Assembly: GCA_033398695.1 (NCBI GenBank)
Contig: CM065814.1
Coordinates: forward strand, 106,828,501 to 106,892,500
Length of the DNA stretch: 64,000 bases
Reading direction: 5' to 3'
Source: Orobanche coerulescens
Lineage: Eukaryota > Streptophyta > Magnoliopsida > Lamiales > Orobanchaceae
A model generated the notes under the pieces. It saw only the letters and a list, made by a program, of their open reading frames with translations. It had not been told where the DNA came from and did no database searches. The position numbers and the translations under genes are program-made. Positions 11,521 through 23,240 of this stretch are shown in pieces; the first letter of the stretch is position 1; every line of letters starts with the position of its first letter.

Positions 11521-12789
11521 ATGGATACCTCATTAATAAGCAAGGTACCTATGTTTTTTATTAACGAGTTCGATGACTGGAGAAACAGGATGAAGAACAA
11601 ACTCAAGGCCTTCATTGGAGAATCAAAAGCTTCACCCGCATCAACAAGGACTGAATGTCTTCAGGTGGTCACTGACAGTGACTCGTCAGATGATGAGCTA
11701 GAAGATAGAGCCTACATGTGCTTTATGGCCAAAGTTAACGAGGAAAATGAAGGCGACGATGATGATGAGGTAAGCTCTACCTCGACTATTCCTGTAAATA
11801 CATCTCATACCTTTGAAAATATGTTGAATGAATTTAATAACATTCAAAAGGCCCATGAGATATTGAAAAGAGAAAACATACAGCTTGAAATTTCTAACCT
11901 AGAGCTGAAAGAAGAAAACGACTTGCTGAAGGATAATTACGAAAATATGTCAGTCGATTACGAAAACAGCAAAGTCAATTTAGAAAAACTCATGGAGAGC
12001 AATCATCAACTTGCTCACGATCTAAATGAGACTAAGTCTCATCTTGAAAGCAAGACAAATGATTTGGCTCTACTCGAATCCAAAGTAAAATCGCTCGAGA
12101 AACGTGAAGGAGAATTAGAGACAATCTTGAATTCTTTCGAGTCTAATAGAATGGAAGAGATCCTAAGCACTGGGCAACATGTTCATGACAAACGTGGCTT
12201 AGGGTACAACTCGTTCTCCAACAAAGAAAAATCTAGTACGGTATTCGTTAGGAGTGAGGAATCCATTCCTGTATCGAAAGAAGTTCCGAGTCCTGTGAAG
12301 GAACCTGTTGCACCGCGAAAAGCAAAGGCTGCCATTCCGCCCCCGCAATCTTATTCGAGACAGCGGAATCATAAGCCATTCCAACCTGTAAGGCGCACGC
12401 AACAGCATGCTCCCCGAGCATATCAACAGCGCCAACAGCCGTTCAGAAGGAAGACTGTATCCAAATATCAAAGGCCCGCACGGCAGTACGTTCAGTACAG
12501 CGCGCCTAGATATTGGATACAGGAGACCCGTTATCCATCAAGAAAACAGGTCGCAGCGCAGTATCAACAACAGATTTGGGAATCCAACTGGAGACCCAGG
12601 AGGCAATCTGTAAAATCTATGAAAATGGCTCCACCTCCGAGACGACAATCGTACTGGAATAATAACTATAATTCTCAATTTTTCATGCATTATAATTATC
12701 ATGATTACAATGACTACGTGCCTGCCCCACGTAGATATCAAAATAATGGACCAAAAGTAGCCTACAACAAACCAATTGTTGTCCGGTAA
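11521..12789 (+). CDS. Gag-like protein of E (deleted SIRE-type gag, coiled coil, basic tail)
   Basis: An intact 422-residue frame. Residues 11-30 (FFINEFDDWRNRMKNKLKAF) resemble the start of a Copia gag. The capsid core is then missing, and the frame jumps to an acidic stretch (about 50-85, with YMCFMAK), a long heptad-like coiled coil (about 95-205) and the motif EEILSTGQHVHDKRGLGY, which in SIRE/Maximus gags lies before the zinc knuckle. No CCHC knuckle is visible. The C-terminal half is rich in Arg, Gln and Tyr and very basic, which suggests nucleic-acid binding. The stop (TAA) sits directly before a codon run for IWVPKG, the linker normally joining gag to pol in this group. Family assignment is from motif pattern; function as a trans-acting or structural gag is inferred. 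Confidence 0.75.
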   Translation: MDTSLISKVPMFFINEFDDWRNRMKNKLKAFIGESKASPASTRTECLQVVTDSDSSDDELEDRAYMCFMAKVNEENEGDDDDEVSSTSTIPVNTSHTFENMLNEFNNIQKAHEILKRENIQLEISNLELKEENDLLKDNYENMSVDYENSKVNLEKLMESNHQLAHDLNETKSHLESKTNDLALLESKVKSLEKREGELETILNSFESNRMEEILSTGQHVHDKRGLGYNSFSNKEKSSTVFVRSEESIPVSKEVPSPVKEPVAPRKAKAAIPPPQSYSRQRNHKPFQPVRRTQQHAPRAYQQRQQPFRRKTVSKYQRPARQYVQYSAPRYWIQETRYPSRKQVAAQYQQQIWESNWRPRRQSVKSMKMAPPPRRQSYWNNNYNSQFFMHYNYHDYNDYVPAPRRYQNNGPKVAYNKPIVVR

Positions 12790-13787
12790 ATTTGGGTGCC
12801 GAAAGGCACTATCACACCAGGTTCCAAATTTACTTGGTTTCTATGCTTCGACGAGAATTGGGAATGCTACGGCCAGACTCCCTGTAAGTTTTTATGCTTT
12901 TACTCATTAATTGAGGGGGAATGCTGTAAGACCCAAGAATACAGTATCTGCTATTAATTAATTGTACACTCAGAACAGTCAAGACAGCACTGTAGGACAA
13001 AGAAGGCATGAAACCTTCCTACAACTGACGTGTGCATTAATTAAGGGAAAATACAGTACGACCCATGAATATAGTGTTAGTCTGAAAATTAATGTAAGAA
13101 TTGAATCTTGTATGTACCTTTTAAGGGGAAACGCTGTATTATTCGCGGATACAGTACTTACACTACAGGACATCAATTATGCTTGATAGTTTTATTCTAT
13201 TGTGTATTACAAACAGTTTTAAGTCTACGTGCCATGTTTTTATATTCAAACTTTGTTTTTAAACGCTTTGCACGACATCTGGACTTCTCTATCTCAAACG
13301 ACGTGAATTTTAACTCATTCAATTTTTATTGCTGCAATCCACCAAGCTTAAGTATTAAGCTATAAAAACTTGTCTGCGAACAAGTTCATAGGTTCAGTTG
13401 TACTCAACTAGATCACACTGTAAGATTGTGCCTGCGCGCCAATCAAAAGTTTAAGATGTAATACACTTCCCTATTAGATGTTATCATTTTAGAACTTGCC
13501 TGCGAGCAGTTCACATTTCTGTTAGACTAAGTACTGAAGACCAGATCATTCGAACAGAAGATCAAGAAGACTGCTCAAGATGTTATCGAAAAAGGGAAAA
13601 TTGTTCTTGACATTATCAAAAAGAGAGGGAAACTGTTGGGATAATCAAATTTTGTATCGAAGTCTTCACAAATTACCAACAAGTGGTTATCGAAAAAGAA
13701 GGGAAAATTGTTTTAGCTTAAAGAGGTTTTGGCATCAAAGTTTTGGCATGATCAAGAAGTTTTGGAAATTATCAAAAAGGGGGAAAT
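12790..13787 (+). repeat. Element E 3' region with repeated purine-tract blocks
   Basis: No credible gene. Three diverged copies of a block built on gggggaatgctgta...acccaagaatacagt are at about 12910, 13040 and 13115. Four copies of a block atcaaaaag-purines-aaattgtt (about 13583, 13612, 13690, 13768) precede the right LTR; the last is the actual polypurine tract, and the one at 13612 is followed by an LTR-start-like ctgttgggataatcaaatttt. The motif gcctgcg.gc also repeats near 13428 and 13500. Confidence 0.7.
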
Positions 13788-15110
13788 TGTTGGGAAAAAC
13801 AATGTTGTTTTGATAATTACCAAACAACAAAGCTTGATACAGCAAGCTGGCATACAGAAAGATGATAAATGTCCAGCATACAACAAGCAGCTGTATCGAA
13901 AAGAGTCGATCAAAGTTGTCAATCCTGTATTGAAGACATTCTCATAGCGCCAGCATACAGCGAGCTCTCGCGCTACCAAGATACAGCATCAAGGTCTAAG
14001 TAAACGCCATGTATGGAAGCTATCCGAATACAGCATCTTTCCATACAGCATCGGAATACTCCAATATGCCTACAGCATAATTGGATACAGCATTCATATC
14101 GGAACAGGACTGAAGACCGTTTGGAAAGGAATCTTTGGTATTCACTAAAGTCAAAGTCCCGTTTGATAAAGAAGTATTTAAATACTGAAAGGATAAAGTA
14201 TTTAAATACTGAAGCTGTCAGAGATCTTCAAATCCCGCAATATCCGGATCCTGGTCCTTTCAAGTCAAATATCAAGTTGTCACAGAATATTGCTCAACGG
14301 ATCTATCTCAACGGATATATCCAAGAAGGCTATATTTATACCCTAGAGTTTGAAGATCAAAGCAACCAACAAAAAGAAGAAGATATACAAGCTTATAAGC
14401 GATATTCAAACCATCGAAGGACTGAATATTCATTATCATCAGATCAAGCTTACAAGAGCAAGTATATTTATTTCTAGCATCAATCCATATCTGAGAAAGA
14501 AGAAATATACTTAGTCATCAAGAACAGCCATCATCAGCTCAAGAACTTCATATTCAAGCTGTTGTTCTTACCTGGTTACCTACCCTTTTACCTTTGTGTA
14601 AAAATTGAGCTCTGTGTGAACTCAACAAGTTATTCTGACCTGTGTGGGACGAATAAGGACGAAGCTTTAGAACTGTGTGTGAAGAAGCAAGTTAAGGAGG
14701 AAGCTTTAACCAATCTGTGTGAACGGTTGAAAGCGACAGTCTTTGTATCTATCTGTGTGAACGATACAAGGATAGATTTGATTATAAATACATAGTTGTG
14801 TACGCAGTATTTATAATAAACGTTTTACTCCTGTGTGGAGGACCAGTGGACGTAGAGGGGTTTACCTCGAACCACTTAAATATTGTGTTATTTACCTTTT
14901 GCCGTTAATGTTTTCATAAACTGTGATTTATATAAGTATACACTGCAAAACCCTGTACGCACCAAGCTAACGGGAGAATAGATCGAGTTGCTGTATCGAC
15001 AGCAACTTGCTGTTTTAAGACTTCCGCTACGCACTTCGATTAGTAAAACGTACAGCATGTTGCTTAAACATTTACCAAGCTATATCCTGTATACTTAATC
15101 TGGACCAACA
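13788..15110 (+). repeat. Element E 3' LTR
   Basis: 1323 bp, same termini as the 5' LTR, differing by scattered substitutions that are denser in the first 200 bp, and by small indels. Followed by tagcc (15111-15115), the second copy of the target duplication. Confidence 0.93.
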
Positions 15111-16849
15111 TAGCCTATGCATCGAGACAGCTTAAACCACATGAGTTGAACTATCCAACGCATGATTTGGAGTTGGCTGCTGTAGTACATGCGCTGAAAA
15201 TTTGGCGTCGCTATCTCTACGGAGGGAAGTGTGAGATATACACGGACCATAAAAGTTTGAAGTATCTTTTCACACAGAAGGATCTTAACATGAGGCAAAG
15301 GAGATTGTTTGAATTAGTGAAGGACTATGATTGTACTATTCATTACCATCCAGGTAAGGCTAATGTGGTAGCTGATGCCTTGAGTCGGAACAATAGAGGA
15401 GGGTTAGCTTGCTTGACTGACCAGGAGAGTTTGATAAAGGAGTTCTCCCTGTTGAGGATTGAGGTAGTTGAGTCTTCAAAAAGTTCGAAGGCAATCCTAT
15501 CATCTTTGGTCTTGCAACCAAACTTGAGGGATAAGATTAAGGAGGCTCAACCACGTGATAAGTTCTTGTGCAAGATGAAAGATCGAGCACAAGTTGGGAG
15601 TATTGAGAAATTTGTCGTTGCTGCAGACGACGTTTTGACTTATGATGGGAAGTTATGTGTTCCTAAGGATCCATCCCTTAGGAAGCAGATTCTTGAAGAA
15701 GCTCACAATGCACCATACTCCGCTCATCCGGAAGGTACAAAGATGTACCACGACCTGAAAAAGTTCTGTTGGTGGAGAGGAATGAAAAGGGACATTGGTG
15801 TATTCGTGGAGAGATGTATGATATGTCAACAGGTGAAGGCAGAACACCAACGGCCAGGAGGTTTACTCCAACCGTTGGAAATCCCGGAATGGAAATGGGA
15901 GCATATCACAATGGATTTAGTGGTTGGTCTGCCACGAACCATGAGGAAGAACGATGCTATCTTGGTGATAGTAGATCGTTTGACGAAGTCATCTCATTTT
16001 CTACCTGTGAGGATGACTTACAGTATGGAACAATATGCAAGGATTTATATTCGGGAGATTTTGAGGCTACATGGTGTTCCAGTGTCGATCGTCTCGGATA
16101 GAGATCCGCAATTTACGTCAAAATTTTGGAAGAGTCTTCAGAGTGCGTTGGGCACTAAGTTAAATTTCAGTACTGCATATCATCCGCAAACTGATGGTCA
16201 ATCTGAACGGACTATCAAGACACTTGAAGATTTGTTGAGGGCGTGTGTTCTTGATACTGGTGAGAATTGGGAGAATATTTTGCCGTTAATAGAGTTTGCT
16301 TATAACAATAGTTACCAAGCGACTATACAAATGGCCCCGTATGAGGCTCTGTACGGAAGGAAATGTCGATCGCCCCTTTATTGGAGTGAGGTTGGAGAAG
16401 GAAAGATTTTGGGTCCAGAATTGATCGAGCAGACTGTAGAGAAGATAGCCGAAATCAGAAGTAAAATTAAGACTGCCCAGGATCGGCAGAAGTCTTATGC
16501 TGATAAACGAAGAAAAGATATCCAATTTGAGATCGGAGAAAAGGTATTCTTGAAGGTAGCGCCGATGAAAGGAGTGATACGATTCGGTAAGAAGGGAAAG
16601 CTACAGCCTCGTTATATCGGACCTTTTGATATTTTGGGTTGTGTTGGTGATCTTGCTTATAGTTTGGCATTACCATTGGAATTATCGGGAGTGCACAATG
16701 TCTTTCACATCTCCATGCCGAGAAAGTACATACATGATCCTGGTCACGTATGCAATTTCAAAGAGTTGCATGTAGCCAAGAACTTGACTTATGAGGAAGT
16801 ACCTACTGCTATTTTGGAGCGTAAGGTACATCAATTACGAAACAAATAG
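15111..16849 (+). pseudogene. Element B RNase H (rest) and integrase
   Basis: The frame resumes B's RNase H at [20 protein letters not shown], continues with [13 protein letters not shown] and VADALSRN, then integrase: zinc domain ([20 protein letters not shown] to RCMICQQVK), DDE core (D in [10 protein letters not shown] in [11 protein letters not shown] in [11 protein letters not shown]) and the GPF domain ([15 protein letters not shown]). This half is fully open, unlike the upstream half. It ends at TAG (16847-16849) and the same frame continues into the tail. Confidence 0.92.
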
Positions 16850-16960
16850 GTTAAATTGGTGAAAGTTCAGTGGAGCCATCATGGACCAAATGAGGCAACT
16901 TGGGAACGTGAGGAGGAGATCCGTTCTAAATATCCAATATTCATTTTTCAAGGTACGTAA
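16850..16960 (+). pseudogene. Element B chromodomain-like tail
   Basis: After TAG at 16847 the same frame reads VKVQWSHHGPNEATWEREEE and ends with TAA 16958-16960. This is the short chromodomain-like C-terminus shared with element A's integrase. Confidence 0.75.
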
Positions 16961-16987
16961 TTTAATTTTCGAGGACAAAAATTTGTT

Positions 16988-17001
16988 AAAGGGGGGCAGG
17001 T
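16988..17001 (+). other. Polypurine tract of B
   Basis: aaaggggggcagg lies immediately before the LTR start TGTAACGCC. Confidence 0.8.
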
Positions 17002-19253
17002 TGTAACGCCCCAATTTCGCATATACATTTATTGTGAATTGTAGAAAACATGTTCATTTTTATTAAATTAATGCCTAAATAAAGTTTATCATTTAATTCA
17101 TTTCATTCTCATGATCATGCAAATTTCATTTATGCCATTCTTATTCATGACAAGTCACGTGATCCGTTCGTTTCATTTCTCATTTTAAATTCATCATTTC
17201 ATCTCGTCATTTCGAGGCCCGAGTCAAATTTTAAGTGATCTTAATCGTTACCCAAAAGATTTTACAAATCAAATAATAATATTATTTATTTATTATTATT
17301 ATTATTAATAATATTATTATTATCTAATTCAGCCCGATTATATTTATTGTTTATTATTTTACACTCAATTATTATTATTATTATTGTTGGCCCAAACTCT
17401 TTTCCTAGCTCAATGATATCTTAAACCCATTTATTTTTCCCAGCCCATAAATTATGCCCTATACCTGATTTCTAATACAGTATAAATACTGTATTGCAGC
17501 CAACCCCAGAATACACAAATATATTTTTCTGTTTTCTTCCTCCCGCAGCCTCGGTTTTCAGCAAACCTCAAGGTAAAATTCTAAATCTTTATTTTGTTTA
17601 TTTATTCTGCAAATCAACTCCAGCCCCGTTCGTTCATCCTTTTCCAGCATAGGTAAGCCTTCTTCACTTTTTGTTAATTCTCAACTTTCTACAATAACTC
17701 TTTTGATAATTTCATATTTGAAACCCCTTTTGATTTCAACTCCGGACCACCGCGTCCAGTCCCGATCTGGACCCGAATCAACCCATCGGACATCAAACCC
17801 AAACTCGACTCAGAACACTAAATCGGACATCAAACCCCAAACGTGAAACTGGAATTCAAGCCTTCCCTACTCGGTTGCTCGGTTTAAGCCATATACCTGA
17901 TTTTTAGTCCTATTTCGCCCCCCCGGATGAACTATACATCGGACACCCGATATTCAGTTTGAAACTTTCATCCAGTCCGACCCATCACAGAAACGCCACC
18001 CCAATTCCACGCCAGAACCCAAAGCCCGAAACCCAGTCGAATCCAGAACCACTGATGCCTTGCCCTGTTCCGCCGTGCGCTGCGTCCGTCGCCACTCGTC
18101 CGACCGCGCTTCTTCTTCCAGTGTGTGAATATGTGTGGGTCTGTTTCAGTCCTCGTTTGTGTGAGAGTGCGTTTTATGAGAGAGAGAGAACAGTGAGAAT
18201 TGATACAGAAGCGGCCGATTCGTGTGTGTGTATGTGTGAAATTCCAGGGTGAGTGAGGGGAGAGGCGGACGATCGAGAAAGATGAACCGAGGGAGAAGAA
18301 GAAGGGAGTTATGCGGCTGACTTCCTAGGGCATGGGTTTTTATACCCAACCTTTTTTTTTTGGTTATTCAATTTAACCCTAGAATTCTGGATACTTTAAT
18401 TTAACTCCGTTTTGATTTATGATTCTTCGATTTTAACCTAGTCAGCTCCTCATCTCATACAATTAGACCCCCAAGTTTTATAATACTCCATCTAGCTCCA
18501 GTCTGTTAATAATTATTTCAGTTAGACCCAATCAGAATTATAATTTCTTTAATTTCAGTCCCTTTCGGCCAAGCTTTTAACATGTTGAACTTTTCAACTG
18601 ATATTATTGTCCACTTAATTTAATTCTCAGTCATATAATGATAATAATTTTCTATTATTATTATCAATTGTAGATAATAACAAGAATTTACGGGCCTAGA
18701 ATTGTCGAGTCAAGCATCTTCATCACATTCAAGTTCAAGAACTGCATTTATCCAGGTGTGGGGATTTATTATGCTGTTGTTTATTTTAATTGCTTTATAT
18801 ATTGTCTTGTATGTGCACGTGAAATCAGTCAGAAGCACTTAAATGTGCAAATCAGTCAGAAGCACTTAATTGTGCATAAAGCCTTCGGGCGAGCCGACGG
18901 GCTTCAGAATTTATCAGCCATGTTGTTTATACTTGCTAATATATTTAGTAATTAACGTAGACATATTGCATACTCACCACACTGAGCGAGTTGGAAGCTC
19001 ACCCCACTATTTACCCCTTTCAGGTTGAGGAGCTCGATGTGGCATGCGCTTGAGTGTGGGATGATCAACCTTCATGAGTTGTTATTTATTTATTTACTAT
19101 TATTTTCCTCAAGCTACGCTTTCTGAACAATTGTTCCATATTTGTTTTATTTTAACGTCAAAGTATGTTTTTAAAAATGTATTTCCGCAGCAAAATTTTT
19201 ATTTATCCTTCGTAAAATTAGACGAATTATATTTTAGAAAAGTGGTCGCTACA
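17002..19253 (+). repeat. Element B 3' LTR
   Basis: About 2.25 kb, TGTAACGCCCC at the start and GTGGTCGCTACA at the end. It holds a TATA-like site (cagtataaatactg near 17478), a TTA-rich simple repeat (17277-17390) and a splice-donor-like stretch. A 97-codon frame at 17959 is low-complexity and not considered a gene. The 5' LTR is not in the window, so the left end rests on the polypurine tract and the right end on where Copia sequence of D resumes. Confidence 0.82.
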
Positions 19254-19910
19254 CATATTGCGGTCACATCCTTTGACCATCTTGGAATATCTTCTAGAAA
19301 ATGGTGTAGCCATTCTCCCTCTTCTACACATTTATTTAAGGCTATAAACTCGGATTCCATCATTGACCGAGATATAAGTGTCTGTTTCGAAGATTTCTAT
19401 GCCACTGCTGCACCAGCTAGTGTGAATACATATCCACTTTTTGACTTGGAGTCTTTTATATCATATATCTCATTTGCATCACTATATCCTTCAAGTACTG
19501 TTGGATATTCGGTATAGTGCAGCCCATACTCACGAGTACCCCTTAAATATCTTAGTACCCTTGTGATCGCCTTCCAGTGATCTTTTCCGGGGTTGCTCAT
19601 GCATCTACTTAGTCTACTAACTAAGTAAGCTATATCTGGTCTTGTACAGCTCATCAAGTACACCAGACTTTCTATTATGCGAGAGTACTCAAGTTGAAAT
19701 ACTCATTCTCCCTTATTCTTGGATAGTCTTAACATCATATCCACCGGGGTTTTGGCTGTGCCAGAGTAATCTTTGTTAAATCTTTCAAGGATTTTGTCCA
19801 CATAGTGGGCTTGACTCAGCATGAGACCTTTCGATGTTCGTGTGATCTTAATCCCTAAAATTACATCTGCGAGTCCCATATCTTTCATGTCAAATCTCGA
19901 CCTCAACATG
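19254..19910 (-). pseudogene. Element D (Copia): RNase H and end of RT
   Basis: Read on the minus strand from 19905 down: the end of RT (SRFDMKDMGLADVILGIKI), then [34 protein letters not shown] and GYSDANE of the Copia RNase H, then MESEFIALNKCVEEGEWLHH, cut off at 19254 by the LTR of B. A short disruption near 19700 breaks the frame. The rest of RT lies beyond element C at 34777. Confidence 0.9.
19906..19910 (+). other. Left target site duplication of C (acatg)
   Basis: acatg at 19906-19910 and 34777-34781 flanks element C exactly and lies in the RT of D, so D's RT reads continuously once C and one copy are ignored. Confidence 0.93.
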
Positions 19911-22636
19911 TGTAACACCCGAGGTCTTCGCTCTGGTCTCGTTGAATTTTTCTGCAGTTTATTGGATCGTCGTTGTCCATGTCTTTGGAATTTTGTGTCA
20001 TGTTGGGTGTGCCATTTTGGGACGTGTGTTTGGTCGCGGTTCAGATCGTTGCGTGGGGATGGCTCGTTAGAAGTGTAGCGCACGCTAACAATCGTGGTGT
20101 AGCGCGCGCTATTGTACCACAGCTAGCGCATGCTGCCGGCAGGGTAGCGCATGCTAACCGGCAGCTTGGGGCAGTCCTGGAGGTACTGGACTCAGACTAG
20201 GGTCCCGCTAACGCATGCTAGGAACAGGGCTAACGCACGCTGGATTGGGTGTATAGCGCACGCTACTGTCGGACGGCAGCGCGCGCTAATCGACCGGACA
20301 GTTGAGGCAGTAGAGTCTGGACTTCGGCCAGACTATCAGGTAGCGCACACTAGAAGGTCCTTGCGCGCGCTAACTCGGTTGGTTTAGAGCCCGTTATTCG
20401 GATGCAGCCAGTCAGACAAAAGTTTCTGGACTGCAGCCCAAGCTGTTAGCGCATGCAAACCTGGACTCGCTAGCGCGCGCTAATACGCGTTTGTATATAT
20501 AATTGTGTTGTGGTCAACTTTCGTCATTTTTCATCTTCATTTCTCCTCTCCGACCTTCTAGGTGATTCCAAGGGGGTGAAGACAAGGATTTCGACTGGAT
20601 ACCTTTTGATATCAATTCCTTTCAACTTCTAGCAAGGATTTATCAAAGATCTACCATTTTTTCACAAAGGATTTGAGGTAAGATCACTTGAACCCTTGAT
20701 TTTGGGGATTTTGGGGATTTGCGAGTATTTGGCCGATTTCAGCCGATCTAGCCCAGATTGTTGTAAGATCTTCGTTGTATACTCGAGATACTTTGTTGAT
20801 TTTGAGGCTTTGTGGAATAAACTTCGTAAATTCTTATGTTCGTCGATTATGTGGGTTTGAGCCTTCGAGGTATCCGGCAAATTGTTCCTAAGGGTAGAAC
20901 TTAGGATGATTCTTGGCTTTCCGATGAGGTTGTAGTTGATTTAGTCTTGATTCTTGTTAGGAACGAAATTTGGAGGATAGTTTGGATCGAGGCTTTGTTG
21001 TTCGTCGTTTTGTTCGCTCGTAGTTTCGAGGAAAGTATCTTGCCCATACATTTCGTGTTTCGTAGATGTATTAGTTGGTAATGGAACCTAATTGCAATTT
21101 GAATGTTTTTAATGAACTTTTAAAAGAATCGGTATATTCTCGATAAAGGTTTTCCTTCGAAGATAACTTGTATGCTTTGTGAGTAAATGTGTTTTTTGAA
21201 TATGTGTATTAGTGTTGTATGTTGGAAGGTGTTGTGATTGTATTACATGATTATAGTAGACTCTTTTCCACCGGTCGAGGATTGTGTATCGATACGTGTA
21301 CTCATTCGATGAATATGTGATGTTGTGCGACATTAGTTGTGAGTATATGTCGGATAAAGTGGCCATTCTAGCAAGTACTTTACATTTGTTTGTATATTCT
21401 AGTATTTGGGCTATGGCTTCCCGTGTATGTTGTGGATGTGTATGTGTATGTTCACCCAGGAACGGTCTGATGGGGCCTCTGGGGATACGTAGTGCCGTGT
21501 GTATGCGTATCGCGAACTGGCATTAACCACCCAGAGATGGTCCGACGGGGCCTCTGCGGGGTGCGGTGACCGTGAGTCTCGTACCAACGATTAACCTTTA
21601 AAATGTTTGGAGAAATATGATTTTGGCGCATATGTCATCTAATTAGAATGGCAGTTCAAATGGTATTGTACTTGGCTGGAATGGCAACAGAAAATGTGTT
21701 GTGTGTGATTCGTCTCTTAGTTGCGATATTTTGGTATGGGTATGTGAGTCCCGTGATTTCTCCGTGCATTGTATCTTTGTGGTGTGTCGAGTTCGACCAT
21801 ATGGTTAAGTTGCAGAGTTGTGCTCTCTGATGTCGTTCTGTGAAACTATTGTCATGGTAATGTTTGACACTGTGTAGTTTCCGTTGGGTTATTCTTTCGA
21901 GTATGTGATGTGGATGATTGGTTCGTAGACCCCATGTTCTGTGACCGGATTTGTATTTTAGAAAATGATTTTTGGGCTGTGTCCCTAAGTGGTTTAGAAA
22001 GGCTTGAGAATTCTTAAATCCCAAATGTTTTCAAAACTCCCGAGATCGCAAAATGTTTTGTAAGATGTATAATGGATTTATTCCTACTTCTCATAATTTA
22101 AACTGTCTTGATCAAGTGAATTATCTCGGGAAGCATGTTCACGATTATTATGTTCTTGGAGTATGTTGTGTATGGCTTGTATTTGTATTTTATACTTGCA
22201 CTAGCAAAACAGTGGAGTTTTGCTAACCCCCGAGTAATCGGGGGGTGGATGTCTGTATTGCGTCCAGATACTTGCAGGTTGCTAGGGAGCAATTAACAGG
22301 ATCGTTACGAAGGATGATAGAAGACGATGATACTAAACACATGAAGACCAGTGTTGAGTATTTACTGAAGTATTGTTGTTTTGTCCTTCCGTTGTGGTAC
22401 TTTCCATTTTACGGGAATGTTGATGTATTTCAACCCCTGCGTGGGTATGAGTTGTGAGAAATAGTAATGTATCTTGGTGTGTATGTTGTGGTAAAAAACC
22501 AAATCGGTCTAATGGTTCGTTATTTAGCCATGTCGGTATGTATTGTATTGTTGTGTTTTCTGTATTTAGCCTGGTAGATCCTCACGGAGAGGGTCTGCGG
22601 CGCTGTAATATTCCCGAGTGGTTTGGGGGTGTTACA
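19911..22636 (+). repeat. Element C 5' LTR
   Basis: 2726 bp, TGTAACACCC to GTGTTACA. About twelve TAGCGC(A/G)CGCTA-like motifs at 20076-20482, then a TATA-like tatatata (20494-20501). Tandem blocks of the form ccggtc(t/c)ga(t/c)ggggcctct near 21460 and 21540. Frames inside are not counted as genes. Confidence 0.92.
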
Positions 22637-22641
22637 GATTA

Positions 22642-22664
22642 TGGTATCAGAGCTTAGGTTGCGG
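22642..22664 (+). other. Primer binding site of C
   Basis: TGGTATCAGAGC begins five bases after the LTR end: the Met-tRNA primer site, perfect over 12 bases. Confidence 0.88.
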
Positions 22665-23240
22665 AAACCTAAGCTGATGGGTCGAGTTGTGTGTTTTCGA
22701 GTCTTGTCTTGTCAGATTTTTGTCTGACTGAGTCGTGTCGCTACGCGTCGTCTGAGATGTCGGTCGTGATTAGTATTAAGGTGTAGCTATCATCTTCGTG
22801 CGATCTGTGGATGTAAGTCTCCCTACTATGTTGTGTCTCGCGTTATACGAGCTTGTGTGATTTTGCGTTATGATGTGGAGTTTAAATGTGAGATTGTGAA
22901 TACGTAATCCATACTTGTTGATTCTCGTGTTGTGCTGGAATGAAAAGTGATACCGGTGTATAAATGTGTATACATCTTGTATGAATCGTTTTACTAGAGT
23001 AACGGCTTTGGTGTGATTCCGCAAGGAAAGTTAATCAATGTGATATTTCAAAGTTTTAATTATTTTTGAGGAGTCACGTATATTCTATTTCAAAACATCC
23101 TCCGAGAGAGGAAAAAGTTTGATTTCCGTATGATGACCTCAAAACCGAAAAATTTTGAGAGCTCAAACTACTTATATTTTATTTTCATCTTGCATTGCAA
23201 GTTTTCAAAATTTGATTTTAAAAACTCAAATGAGGTCTAC
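22665..23240 (+). other. Leader of element C, non-coding
   Basis: No convincing gene. The sequence runs from the primer site to the insertion point of F (tctac, 23236-23240). Confidence 0.6.

Larger units (their letters stand above)
10090..15110 (+). mobile_element. Element E: non-autonomous SIRE/Maximus-like Copia element (gag only)
   Basis: Two LTRs (10090-11408 and 13788-15110) start TGTTGGGAAAAACA and end ACCAACA, flanked by a perfect tagcc duplication. A Met-tRNA-type primer site follows the left LTR and a purine run (aaaaagggggaaa) precedes the right one. The interior is only about 2.4 kb and holds one open frame with SIRE-type gag features; there is no protease, integrase or RT. It must therefore rely on enzymes of another element. 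The insertion splits the RNase H of B. Confidence 0.93.
8584..19253 (+). mobile_element. Element B: Ty3/gypsy chromovirus interrupted by A and E; 5' part outside window
   Basis: B is visible from its protease active site (8584) through RT, then the E insertion (10090-15110 with flanking tagcc duplication), then RNase H, integrase, a chromodomain-like tail, a polypurine tract and a 3' LTR ending at 19253. Gag and the 5' LTR must lie left of the window, beyond element A. To its right Copia element D resumes in the middle of RNase H, so B was inserted in D. B is defective: TAG at 8969, frameshift near 9670, an RNase H catalytic change and TAG at 16847. Confidence 0.9.

Noticed and set aside
17959..18252. 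97-codon frame in B LTR
   Set aside because: Low-complexity Pro/Ser/Arg sequence within an LTR, no partner LTR for comparison.
22642..22664. tRNA gene at TGGTATCAGAGC sites (also 1664, 11411, 62819)
   Set aside because: Only the short primer-site match is there; no cloverleaf.
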